From positions 372,001 through 436,000 of the forward strand of contig NZ_JACERN010000033.1 of the NCBI RefSeq assembly GCF_013911085.1: a DNA stretch of 64,000 bases, in the 5' to 3' direction. The DNA comes from Aquitalea aquatica (GTDB taxonomy: Bacteria; Pseudomonadota; Gammaproteobacteria; Burkholderiales; Chromobacteriaceae). Each line of letters opens with the position of its first letter. Position 1 is the first letter of the stretch. Below the pieces are notes generated by a model that was given only the letters and a program-made list of their open reading frames with translations, did no database searches and was not told the origin of the DNA. Shown here in pieces: positions 38,920 to 46,125 of this stretch. A program made the position numbers and the translations under genes.

Positions 38920-39214
38920 CCCCACCCTGCCACCCCATGCCCAGGACAACGCCAGCATGCTGCTGGCCGCGCTGCGCATTGCCCAGGCAGTGCGCCAGCT
39001 CACCGAGCGCGGCTTGTCGGTGGTGAGCGCCAACCTGCAGCACACCGAGCGCCCCACTATCCGTATCCGCACCAGCCCACGCTGCCAGCGGCTGATCGCC
39101 AGCGGCGACGCCGTCTACTACAGCTTTGGCCACGACACCTATTTCGGCCACTACCGCCAGGGGCAGTTCCAGCTGGAAGGCTGCCGCATTGTCTGGACCG
39201 AGTTCGGCCACTAA
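38897..39214 (+). CDS. Early phage protein, unknown function
   Basis: This is a 105-residue protein starting at 38897 behind GAAGGAGAAAGCC. It has a helical N-terminal half (LLAALRIAQAVRQLTERGLS) and a beta-rich C-terminal half (PTIRIRTSPRCQRLIASGDAV). No family is recognised. It shares the operon with flanking early genes. Confidence 0.55.
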   Translation: MIQTMLPDPTLPPHAQDNASMLLAALRIAQAVRQLTERGLSVVSANLQHTERPTIRIRTSPRCQRLIASGDAVYYSFGHDTYFGHYRQGQFQLEGCRIVWTEFGH

Positions 39215-39231
39215 GCCACCAGGAGACCACC

Positions 39232-39612
39232 ATGAGCGACACCAACATCCCGCAAGACTACCGCCAGCTGCGCCGCCAGAAAGGGCTGAACCAGCAACAG
39301 TTCTGGAGCCGGGTATTCGTCACCCAGTCCGGCGGCAGCCGCTACGAAAACGAACGCAGCGTGCCCGCCCCGGTGGCCGAGCTGGTGCGCCTGCGCCACC
39401 AGCTCGGCATCGATACCAGCAAGATCACCCCGGCCAATGCCGACCTGGTACGCAGCCTGCTGGCTGGCGATATCGACAGCGCCATGCTGGAGGCCACCGC
39501 CCAGCGCTGCCGGCTGGTGATGACAGCACTGGGGAACGGAGCCAGCGAACTGCTCACCCTCAGCGGCCACATCTCCCAGGTACTGGGCAACAGCAAGGAG
39601 GCGCAGCCATGA
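39232..39612 (+). CDS. Early phage XRE-type HTH protein
   Basis: This is a 126-residue protein with an XRE-like helix-turn-helix in residues 9-55 (DYRQLRRQKGLNQQQFWSRVFVTQSGGSRYENER). The C-terminal half is helical. It may modulate early/middle transcription. Its stop codon overlaps the next gene's ATG by four bases. Confidence 0.6.
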   Translation: MSDTNIPQDYRQLRRQKGLNQQQFWSRVFVTQSGGSRYENERSVPAPVAELVRLRHQLGIDTSKITPANADLVRSLLAGDIDSAMLEATAQRCRLVMTALGNGASELLTLSGHISQVLGNSKEAQP

Positions 39613-40217
39613 GCACCCCGCAAGGTTACAAACAGGACGCCCGTGGCCGGCTGGTGCCGCTGGAGCACATCAAGCCCATCGACCAGGCGCGTGATGAACT
39701 GGTCAAGGACATCGTCAGCCGCGCCCGTCTGCTCAACCGCAGCCTGGCGGAGTTCAAAACCGCCGTATTCGGCGACATCAATGCCTTTGTCGAGCTGTCC
39801 GGCGAACGCTATGGGGCCAAGCTGGGCGGAGCCAAGGGCAATGTCTCGCTGCTGAGCTTTGATGGCCGCTACAAGCTGCAACGCGCCATTCAGGACACCC
39901 TGGCTTTCGACGAAGGGCTGCAGGCAGCCAAAAGCCTGATCGACGAATGCCTGCATGAGTGGACCGAAGGCGCCCGCAGCGAAATCCGCGCCATCGTCGG
40001 TGACGCCTTCAATGTGGACAAGGCCGGCAACATCAGCACCGGCCGCATCCTCGGCCTGCGCCGGCTTGATATTCAGGACGAGAAATGGCAGCGCGCCATG
40101 CAGGCGCTGTCCGACTCGGTGCGGGTGCAATGCTCCAAGAGCTACATCCGCATTTATGAGCGCATTGGCGACAGCGACCAGTATCAGGCGCTGCCGCTGG
40201 ATATCGCCAGTGTTTGA
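39609..40217 (+). CDS. DUF3164 family phage protein
   Basis: This is a 202-residue protein of the DUF3164 family found in Mu-like early regions. It begins MSTPQGYKQDARGRLVPLEH and carries the family-typical GGAKGNVSLLSFDGRYKLQRA and WTEGARSEIRAIVGDAFNVD. It is mainly helical. The function is unestablished. It is coupled by ATGA to the preceding HTH gene. Confidence 0.8.
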   Translation: MSTPQGYKQDARGRLVPLEHIKPIDQARDELVKDIVSRARLLNRSLAEFKTAVFGDINAFVELSGERYGAKLGGAKGNVSLLSFDGRYKLQRAIQDTLAFDEGLQAAKSLIDECLHEWTEGARSEIRAIVGDAFNVDKAGNISTGRILGLRRLDIQDEKWQRAMQALSDSVRVQCSKSYIRIYERIGDSDQYQALPLDIASV

Positions 40218-40277
40218 ACGCGACCGGAGACCGGCCACGTCACATTGCAGCAACCCACGACCACCAAGGAGCACCCC

Positions 40278-40550
40278 ATGAACAAGCAACAACTCATCAG
40301 CACCCTGGCCGACAAGGCCGGCCTCGCCAAAGTGGACGCCCTGCGCCTGGTCGATGCGCTGGAACAGACCATCCGCGAACAAGCACAGCAAGGCAATGAA
40401 GTCGCCTTCGCCAGCATCGGCCGCTTCAAGGTACGCACCAGTGCCGCCCGCACCGGCCGCAACCCCAAAACCGGCGAAAGCCTGGCCATCCCGGCCAGGC
40501 GCAAGGTGGTGTTTCTGCCGGGCAAGGCTTTGAAGGACAACCTCAACTAA
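40278..40550 (+). CDS. Prophage-encoded HU-family DNA-binding protein
   Basis: This is a 90-residue HU/IHF-like protein beginning MNKQQLISTLADKAGLAK. The arm motif is [25 protein letters not shown] near residues 44-68. It resembles hupB at 5881 in fold but differs in sequence. HU assists Mu transpososome assembly in Mu, and many Mu-like phages carry their own copy here. AAGGAGCACCCC precedes the ATG. Confidence 0.9.
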   Translation: MNKQQLISTLADKAGLAKVDALRLVDALEQTIREQAQQGNEVAFASIGRFKVRTSAARTGRNPKTGESLAIPARRKVVFLPGKALKDNLN

Positions 40551-40773
40551 AACCCGGTATCGAGCCGACCGTTAACCCGGCCGGCTGCGCAAGATCCTGC
40601 TCATCACCTGCTGCGCTTCGGCGATACCGCGTTAAAAACGTCTTCGGAATACTCATTGACTCCATGTCAACTCCGCTTCCTCAGCCGTTTTCGCCTTGTC
40701 TCGCTCTAGCTCGCGAGACGCTGAACAAGCTCTACGGGTTTTAACGCCTCAAGAAGAAACAAAGGGGAAGCCG
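40551..40773. other. Non-coding interval between the HU gene and gemA
   Basis: These 223 bases hold no gene. The stretch 40596-40735 differs from the phage GC-rich coding style and contains nested partial inverted matches (GACTCCATGTCAACTCC; CTAGCTCGCGAG). It looks like a dispersed element or a structured RNA, but only one copy is in the window. CGGCCGG near 40580 may be a weak hairpin after the HU gene. Confidence 0.35.
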
Positions 40774-41193
40774 ATGAAAGACCCACGCCAGGCCCTGATC
40801 GCCAAACTGCACATCGCCCGCCAGCAACTGGCCATGCACGATGCCGACTACCGCAGCCTGCTGGCACGCATCGTCCCCGGCTGCAGCAGCAGTACCCAGC
40901 TGGACCAGCCACAGCTAGTACAGGTGCTGGCGGAAATGCAGCGTCTGGGCTTTGTCCCCAGGCCCGGCCTGCGCCATGGCAAACGGCCACAGCCCAGCGC
41001 AGGCCGTCAGGCGCTGATGGGCAAGATAGCGGCGCTGCTGGCAGAAGCCGGACGCCCCTGGCCTTACGTCGACGCCATGGCCAGGCGGATGTTTCAAATC
41101 GACAAGGTGGATTGGTTGGACACGCAGCAGCTGCACAAGCTGGTCGCCGCGCTGATGATCGACGCACGCCGCGCCGGGAGGAAAACCGAATGA
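40774..41193 (+). CDS. GemA-like regulatory protein (DUF1018)
   Basis: This is a 139-residue protein of the Mu gp16/GemA family. It begins MKDPRQALIAKLHIARQQLAM with the diagnostic DADYRSLLARI and later PWPYVDAMARRMFQIDKVDWL. Mu GemA alters host transcription and DNA supercoiling. The ATG at 40774 has GGGGAAG upstream. Its stop overlaps mor by four bases. Confidence 0.85.
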   Translation: MKDPRQALIAKLHIARQQLAMHDADYRSLLARIVPGCSSSTQLDQPQLVQVLAEMQRLGFVPRPGLRHGKRPQPSAGRQALMGKIAALLAEAGRPWPYVDAMARRMFQIDKVDWLDTQQLHKLVAALMIDARRAGRKTE

Positions 41194-41642
41194 AAGCGGA
41201 ACACGCCAAGCAGCTGGAACAGCTACAGCACCTGCTGCCGGAAATGGCGCAACTCATTGCCAGCCTGATCGGCCTGCCCAGGGCGCTCAAGCTGATCGAA
41301 GCCTGGGGTGGTACCACTTTTCCCATCAGTAAAAACCAGCGTCGTCAGGGACAGGTCCGGTATGAGGCGCTGGCCGAGGTGGTGGGCGTGGACGCCGCCG
41401 ATATCCTCACCCAGCACTTTGGTGGCGAGGTACTGGCCATCCCGCGCTGTGCCGCTGCCCTGCGCGCCATGCGCAACCAACAGATCCGCGACAGCTTCGA
41501 CACCCTCACCCGCCACCACCCCGCCAGCCACGCCGTGCACCAGTTGGCGCGGCAATATCAGATCACCGAACGGCAGGTGTGGAGTGTCCTGAAAACGGCA
41601 ACTGACTGGGCTTGTAATGAACGACAAGCTGTTCTGTTCTAG
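41190..41642 (+). CDS. mor: Mor-like middle transcription activator
   Basis: This is a 150-residue activator of the Mor/C family. The N-terminal dimerisation part includes LPEMAQLIASLIGLPRALKLIEAWGG. The C-terminal helix-turn-helix lies in HAVHQLARQYQITERQVWSVLK. Mu Mor turns on the middle promoter, and the related C protein turns on late promoters. No second member of the family follows here, so this one may serve both steps. It is coupled to gemA by ATGA. Confidence 0.88.
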   Translation: MKAEHAKQLEQLQHLLPEMAQLIASLIGLPRALKLIEAWGGTTFPISKNQRRQGQVRYEALAEVVGVDAADILTQHFGGEVLAIPRCAAALRAMRNQQIRDSFDTLTRHHPASHAVHQLARQYQITERQVWSVLKTATDWACNERQAVLF

Positions 41643-41689
41643 GTTGAAAAAATATATTTGAAGGGCGTGTCGGTACGCACCTTTCTGTG

Positions 41690-41708
41690 ATTGATTATTA
41701 AAATCAAT
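41690..41708. promoter_or_regulatory. Palindrome upstream of the AIPR gene
   Basis: ATTGATT (41690-41696) and AATCAAT (41702-41708) form a perfect 7-base inverted repeat with a 5-base spacer. A possible promoter TTACAG (41712-41717) / TACTAA (41736-41741) follows. It may be an operator, or a weak terminator of mor. Confidence 0.4.
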
Positions 41709-41816
41709 ATCTTACAGACATGTTCAACTCAACAATACTAAGCACATGTATTTCCAAAGTGCATAAATAGTGATATTGTCATGAAACATATAACTATTTT
41801 TAGTGCTGGAAATAAA

Positions 41817-43529
41817 ATGGCGACAAATATTTTAGACATTTTTGAATCAATCGATTCTCTGGCTGCACGTGGGAACATAACTAGAAATAAAGCATTTGCA
41901 GCATGGTATGCCATAAATTTCTTCGACATAAATGAAGATGATGCTCTCGAAGCTGCAGCAGCAGATGGCGGCAATGATCAAGGAATCGACTTAGTATTTT
42001 CAGATCCTAATTCATCCCAACACTATGTCATACAAGCATATTGCCCAGACAATGAAAACAGTAGAAACAAAGCAACACCCAAAAAAAAATGGGATGCGAT
42101 TTCGTCGTCAATACCATTTATAACAAACCCTGAAATACTAGCAAATTCAGGCCGTAATGATCTGGCAGAATTAATCACAGATACTTTCCAAAAAAATCCT
42201 GAATTTTCTGTTACATTTGGGCTAATTTCATTAGCAAAGCACAATACTGACATTGAAACTTCCATAAAAGCAGCAAAAAAGTCAGATGTATATAAAAAGT
42301 ATGATTTTTTCCAGGAAAGCCAAGAAACAATCGTTGAAAAATACAATGAATTAATTGAGGAGGAAGGTGGAATACCCGAAGACAGCATCACCTTTAGTGG
42401 AAGCTATTTTAAAGATAGCGATGAGTATGGAATGGCATGGGTGGGTACAGTCAGCGCCAAAGAATTAATGCGCCTCCACTCAACATACCAGCTAAAATTA
42501 TTTGCCGGGAATGTCAGACTTTATCTAGGAGCAAGAAAAGGTGGCATCAACGAACAAATTGTCAAAACTGCCCAAGAGTCTCCCGGAAAATTCTGGGCCC
42601 TAAATAATGGCATTACAATTGTTGCTGACAGCGTAACAGAAAAAAATGATTCAAGCGAAGACTCTACAACAGAGAAAATTACTTTAAAAAGATTTAGCAT
42701 CGTAAACGGATGCCAAACAACATCAAGCTTAGTAAAAGCAGGAAAAACAGCAGAGAATGCCAAAGTGCTCGTTAGAATTATTGCAGCGAAAACCGGCATC
42801 AAAAATGAAATAACACGATACAACAACTCTCAAAACGCTGTGAAAATTTGGGCTGTTCGTGCTACTGATGAAATTCAAGAGCAACTTAAAAAACAATTCG
42901 CAACAATAAACATTCAATACGCTCCAAAACAGCAAGGATCAAGAAAGAAAACTGACAGCAGCATTATAGAGCTAGACAAAGTAACTCAATTCCTAGCAGC
43001 AACAAAACAGGAATTTCTTATTCAAGCAATTAACAATAAAGCTGAGCTTTTCGATGAGCCATACCAAAAAATATACAAAAGAACAATTAAGCCAGTAGAG
43101 GTTTACCTGGCATGGCGAGTAGGAACGATGGCAGATGAAATCCGGACGCAGAGAGTCGAAGAACTAGCAAAAAATAATGATGAAAATGTGAATCTACTAG
43201 GGGTGGCGAGTAGTCTGTGGATTATTTACTGCACATACAAGCTGATTGATAAGTTTTCTGACATTCAATCAAATCATATTTCACTTGAAAAAATGGCAGC
43301 ACCTGAATTCACGAACGCTCTTGAGAAATATATTAACAAATCAGTTGATCTATTTTATGAGCTGGGCGTAGACACTTATGACCGTGATGAATATGGCTCT
43401 TTCAAAAGCACATTAAGATCAGTCAAGTTCTTGCAGAAAATTGATAGTAAAGTAAATCTAAGAGCTTCAAGACTACCTGCAAGATCTCTGCCAGACCTAG
43501 CCAACACAGCAAAATCAATTAAGTTGTAA
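41817..43529 (+). CDS. AIPR-family (abortive infection) protein, prophage cargo
   Basis: This is a 570-residue protein of the AIPR family, named for abortive phage resistance. The family core is visible as LKLFAGNVRLYLGARKGGIN, then GKFWALNNGITIVADSV, then FSIVNGCQTTSSLVKAGKT. The N-terminal region with GGNDQGIDLVFSDPN and HYVIQAY resembles a PD-(D/E)xK nuclease fold, though the usual lysine of the QxK motif reads Tyr here. GC is about 33% in 41881-41940, far below the flanking phage genes, so it was acquired separately. The start at 41817 has GGA upstream. An in-frame ATG at 41781 is the alternative. A terminator follows. Confidence 0.85.
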   Translation: MATNILDIFESIDSLAARGNITRNKAFAAWYAINFFDINEDDALEAAAADGGNDQGIDLVFSDPNSSQHYVIQAYCPDNENSRNKATPKKKWDAISSSIPFITNPEILANSGRNDLAELITDTFQKNPEFSVTFGLISLAKHNTDIETSIKAAKKSDVYKKYDFFQESQETIVEKYNELIEEEGGIPEDSITFSGSYFKDSDEYGMAWVGTVSAKELMRLHSTYQLKLFAGNVRLYLGARKGGINEQIVKTAQESPGKFWALNNGITIVADSVTEKNDSSEDSTTEKITLKRFSIVNGCQTTSSLVKAGKTAENAKVLVRIIAAKTGIKNEITRYNNSQNAVKIWAVRATDEIQEQLKKQFATINIQYAPKQQGSRKKTDSSIIELDKVTQFLAATKQEFLIQAINNKAELFDEPYQKIYKRTIKPVEVYLAWRVGTMADEIRTQRVEELAKNNDENVNLLGVASSLWIIYCTYKLIDKFSDIQSNHISLEKMAAPEFTNALEKYINKSVDLFYELGVDTYDRDEYGSFKSTLRSVKFLQKIDSKVNLRASRLPARSLPDLANTAKSIKL

Positions 43530-43532
43530 ATA

Positions 43533-43558
43533 TTCAGTAAATTAACTGAACCCCTTCA
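43533..43558. promoter_or_regulatory. Late-unit dyad element, copy 1 (before lysis genes)
   Basis: TTCAGT (43533-43538), six bases, ACTGAA (43545-43550), CCCC, TTCA (43555-43558). The sequence ACTGAACCCCTTCAC recurs at 50334 and in variant form at 62072, each time just before a late gene block. Confidence 0.55.
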
Positions 43559-43559
43559 C

Positions 43560-43584
43560 AGCGCCCCGCCCGGGGCGCTTTTCT
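43560..43584 (+). terminator. Intrinsic terminator after the AIPR gene
   Basis: AGCGCCCC (43560-43567) pairs with GGGGCGCT (43572-43579) over a GCCC loop, followed by TTTTCT. It lies directly after the dyad element, 30 bases beyond the AIPR stop. Confidence 0.8.
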
Positions 43585-43610
43585 ATTCTGGTGGCCATTA
43601 CTCACTGTTG

Positions 43611-44033
43611 ATGGACGCCAGCACCATGGCCAGCCGCCTTCTTTCCGACCTTCACCCCGACTTGCAGCCCTTGGCGCAGGCTTTTGTGCGCCAGTGCGCG
43701 GATGCCGGGGTGGATGCATTGATTTACTGCACCTGGCGTTCCGGGGCCGAGCAGGATGCCTTGTATGCCCAGGGCCGCAGCAAGCCGGGGCCGAGGGTGA
43801 CCAATGCCCGCGCCGGGCAGTCTGCCCACAACTTCACCATCCAGGGCAAGGCCGCGTCGCGCGCTTTTGACGCTGTGCCCATGGTGGGTGGCAAGCCGCA
43901 ATGGGATGCCAGACACCCGCACTGGCAGGTGATGGGCCGCATTGGCGAGGCGCTGGGGCTGAACTGGTATGGCAACCCCAAGGCGAAGTTTCGCGAATTT
44001 CCGCATTTTGAATTGGCCAGGGGGTGGCAGTAA
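43611..44033 (+). CDS. Endolysin, peptidase M15 type
   Basis: This is a 140-residue murein peptidase of the M15 (VanY/L-Ala-D-Glu endopeptidase) fold used by many Mu-like phages. Zinc-ligand style motifs are AGQSAHNFTIQGKAASRAFD (His and Asp) and FPHFELARGW (His) at the C-terminus, and TWRSGAEQDALYAQGRS is the family strand. It has no signal peptide, so a holin is needed. An in-frame ATG at 43626 is an alternative start. The stop and the next start overlap as TAATG. Confidence 0.85.
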   Translation: MDASTMASRLLSDLHPDLQPLAQAFVRQCADAGVDALIYCTWRSGAEQDALYAQGRSKPGPRVTNARAGQSAHNFTIQGKAASRAFDAVPMVGGKPQWDARHPHWQVMGRIGEALGLNWYGNPKAKFREFPHFELARGWQ

Positions 44034-44266
44034 TGGGCTTGCTCGATCTGATCCGCAACCCGGTCAGTGGCCGGCTGTCCACCAGCGACAGCACGCTGGT
44101 GGGGGCGTTTGTGGTGAGTTCGCTGGTGCTGCTGTGGATTACCGTGCAGGGCAAAGTGGATGAATGGCTGTATGTCGGTTATCTGGCGGCCTGGGTGGCG
44201 CAGAACCAGGGGTCCAAGCGCGCAGCCATCGCCCGCGATGCCTTGCAGCAGGAGGAGCGGCCATGA
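44033..44266 (+). CDS. Small membrane protein, putative holin
   Basis: This is a 77-residue protein with two hydrophobic segments (about 22-40, TLVGAFVVSSLVLLWITVQ, and 48-60, LYVGYLAAWVAQN) and a charged C-terminal tail. Its place between endolysin and spanins is the usual holin position in Mu-like phages. The family is not certain (it resembles DUF2644-type proteins). It is coupled to both neighbours by overlap. Confidence 0.6.
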   Translation: MGLLDLIRNPVSGRLSTSDSTLVGAFVVSSLVLLWITVQGKVDEWLYVGYLAAWVAQNQGSKRAAIARDALQQEERP

Positions 44267-44868
44267 CGCTGCCCTTTGCCAACCATCGCTGGGTGTGGCT
44301 GCTGGGTGCGGTGACGCTGACAGCCGGTGCGTTCACGGCGGGTTACCGCTGGGCGGAGCGTGGCTATCTGGCCGATATCGCCCGGCAACAAGCCGCCCAT
44401 GCCGCACAACAGCGCCAGCAGGCGGAAGCCCAGGCCGAGGCGCTGGCCAGCGCGCTGCGTGACAAGCAGCAGCTGGCGGAACAGGCCTACCAGGTGGGCG
44501 TGGCCTTGCTGCAGGCCCGTGCCGCGCTGGCCGGTAGCCAGGCACAACTGAGCCGGAGGATTGCCCATGTCGTACAGCAGGATGGTGAGCGTTTTACTGG
44601 CCTTGGCCCTGACAGCTTGCGCCTCTACCGCGCCGCGCTCGGTTACGCCAACGCCGATGAATATCTGCCCGCAACCGACGCCGGAACTGTGGTTCAAACC
44701 GATCAAACCGCCGCCGCCGCAGGCGGATTACCCCCCTTAGCCCTGCTCTACCACGCGGCCGATTATGGCCAGTGGTGCCAGCAGCTGGAACAGCAACTGG
44801 ATGGCTGGCGGGCGCTGTTTCCTGGCCCGTCCAGTCTGCAACAAGGAGAAGCCCATGCCGGACCATGA
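44263..44868 (+). CDS. Rz-like inner-membrane spanin
   Basis: This is a 201-residue protein with one N-terminal membrane anchor (about residues 9-27, WVWLLGAVTLTAGAFTAGY) and a long Ala/Gln-rich coiled coil (QQAAHAAQQRQQAEAQAEAL). This is the architecture of an i-spanin, which joins an outer-membrane lipoprotein to disrupt the envelope at lysis. The downstream part holds the complete Rz1-like gene in another frame. It starts four bases inside the holin gene and ends 14 bases inside the next. Confidence 0.75.
   Translation: MTLPFANHRWVWLLGAVTLTAGAFTAGYRWAERGYLADIARQQAAHAAQQRQQAEAQAEALASALRDKQQLAEQAYQVGVALLQARAALAGSQAQLSRRIAHVVQQDGERFTGLGPDSLRLYRAALGYANADEYLPATDAGTVVQTDQTAAAAGGLPPLALLYHAADYGQWCQQLEQQLDGWRALFPGPSSLQQGEAHAGP
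44567..44740 (+). CDS. Rz1-like outer-membrane lipoprotein spanin, nested gene
   Basis: This 57-residue protein is encoded wholly inside the Rz-like gene in the +1 frame. It begins MSYSRMVSVLLALALTACAS: a short signal peptide ending in lipobox LTAC, with the lipidated Cys at residue 18. The mature part is proline-rich (TPTPMNICPQPTPELW, KPPPPQADYPP). CGGAGG ends about 6 bases before the ATG. Lipobox, proline richness and nesting are the hallmarks of Rz1. It was not in the supplied gene calls. Confidence 0.88.
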   Translation: MSYSRMVSVLLALALTACASTAPRSVTPTPMNICPQPTPELWFKPIKPPPPQADYPP

Positions 44869-45076
44869 AGAACTGCAACGTGCGCTGGGGCGCATGGAAG
44901 GCAAGATGGATCTGATGCTGGCACGGCAGAACATCCACAACGACCGTATCGACAAGATGGACGGCCGCCTGCGTGAGGTGGAAATCCGCGCTTCGAAAAA
45001 TGGCGCGATCAGCGGGGCCATGGCGGCCATCGGCACCGCCATTGCGGCGGAAATGATCAAGCGTGGAATCCTGTAG
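44855..45076 (+). CDS. Small phage protein with C-terminal membrane segment
   Basis: This is a 73-residue protein. The N-terminal half is a coiled coil (HEELQRALGRMEGKMDLMLARQN) and the C-terminal segment NGAISGAMAAIGTAIAAEMI is a glycine-zipper-like hydrophobic helix. AAGGAGAAGCCC precedes the ATG. A role in lysis (holin or antiholin) is possible from position, but nothing specific is recognised. Its stop shares a base with the next GTG start. Confidence 0.55.
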   Translation: MPDHEELQRALGRMEGKMDLMLARQNIHNDRIDKMDGRLREVEIRASKNGAISGAMAAIGTAIAAEMIKRGIL

Positions 45077-45576
45077 TGGCACATGGGCAGGACACCCGCG
45101 ACCAGTTGCGTCGCCTGTTTGTGCTGGAGCGGATCAGCCTGGAGATGGCGGCTATGCAATGCACCATCTCACCGTCCACCGCCAGCCGCTGGAAGCGCGA
45201 GGCGCGGGCCAGGGGTGACGACTGGGACAAGCTGCGCGCCGCCCATTTGCTGGCCGGGGATGGCATCGAAGCGGTGGCCCGTGCCGCGCTGGCCGGCTTC
45301 ATGACCCAGTATCAGGCCACCATGGACGCGCTGAACGCCAACCCGGACATTCCACCGGAAAAAAAGGTGCAGATTCTGGCCAGCCTGGCCGACAGCTTCA
45401 ACAAGACGGTGGCCGCCAGCAAGCGCGTGCTGCCGGAAACCAGCCAGTTGGCCACGGCGATGGAGGTGGTGCAGAAGCTGGCCGGGTTTATCCGGGAGCA
45501 CTACCCCAAACACGCCCAGACCTTTGTCGAGGTGCTGGAGCCGTTTGGGGAGGAGCTGGCGCGGGTGTATGGCTAG
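45076..45576 (+). CDS. DUF1804 protein, Mu gp27-like (probable small terminase)
   Basis: This is a 166-residue protein starting at GTG 45076. The N-terminal helix-turn-helix is LRRLFVLERISLEMAAMQCTISPSTASRWKREA, followed by RGDDWDKLRAAHLLAGDG, typical of the DUF1804/gp27 family placed before the large terminase in Mu-like phages. It probably recognises phage DNA ends for packaging. Its 3' end overlaps the convergent zinc-ribbon gene by four bases. Confidence 0.85.
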   Translation: MAHGQDTRDQLRRLFVLERISLEMAAMQCTISPSTASRWKREARARGDDWDKLRAAHLLAGDGIEAVARAALAGFMTQYQATMDALNANPDIPPEKKVQILASLADSFNKTVAASKRVLPETSQLATAMEVVQKLAGFIREHYPKHAQTFVEVLEPFGEELARVYG

Positions 45577-46085
45577 AACAGGCGATAGGCATCAGACGGC
45601 GAAGTGATCACGGCTTTACATGCAGGACACACCGCCGTTGCCTGGGTGCAGTCTTTTTTCCTGTCCGCAAAGGAATAAAGGTTGCTATCGACTTTGGTTT
45701 GATGCCCGCATGGGCATGCAAATACCAAGCCAAGCAGCAAGTGAGACAGATCGCCTATCGTCAGCTTGGAGAGTGCCAGGCCGGACGGGGGGCCGGCAGT
45801 GGCGTTGGTATAGGCATCGAGTCGTGTGTCTGGAACCTGACGGGCGATGACGCGTGCACCGTAGGTAAAGTTTGCTTGGCGAAAATTGGTACTCCACGGC
45901 TCAAGCGTACCGCCGGTATAGCCGTGTTTATTCAGGGTACGGATTTTACGTTTGATGAAGTCGCCAAACTCTTTTTGTAGTACGAGAGGAAAATCATCGT
46001 GGGTGACAAAGCCTCTTTTATTCAGAACGTCTGCAATTTTCTGAGCCGTGACGGGATCGATCTTGGGTAGTGGCTTACCTGACAT
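45573..46085 (-). CDS. Zinc-ribbon protein of unknown function, antisense cargo
   Basis: This is a 170-residue protein on the strand opposite to all late genes. The C-terminal part has two CxC/CxxC knuckles (ACPCGHQTKVD and AVCPACKAVI), so a zinc ribbon is likely. The N-terminal part (KIDPVTAQKIADVLNKRGFV) is helical. No family is recognised. It lies between gp27 and the large terminase, where Mu has nothing, and has its own candidate promoter, the layout of a moron expressed from the lysogen. Confidence 0.65.
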   Translation of the reverse strand: MSGKPLPKIDPVTAQKIADVLNKRGFVTHDDFPLVLQKEFGDFIKRKIRTLNKHGYTGGTLEPWSTNFRQANFTYGARVIARQVPDTRLDAYTNATAGPPSGLALSKLTIGDLSHLLLGLVFACPCGHQTKVDSNLYSFADRKKDCTQATAVCPACKAVITSPSDAYRLF

Positions 46086-46097
46086 TTTCTATACTCA

Positions 46098-46125
46098 ATG
46101 ATAATGACATGAGCAAGCTTACCAA
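46098..46125 (-). promoter_or_regulatory. Candidate promoter of the zinc-ribbon gene
   Basis: On the minus strand TTGGTA (46120-46125) and TATCAT (46098-46103) are 16 bases apart and end about 12 bases before the gene's ATG. They overlap the start of the large terminase gene. Confidence 0.35.
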
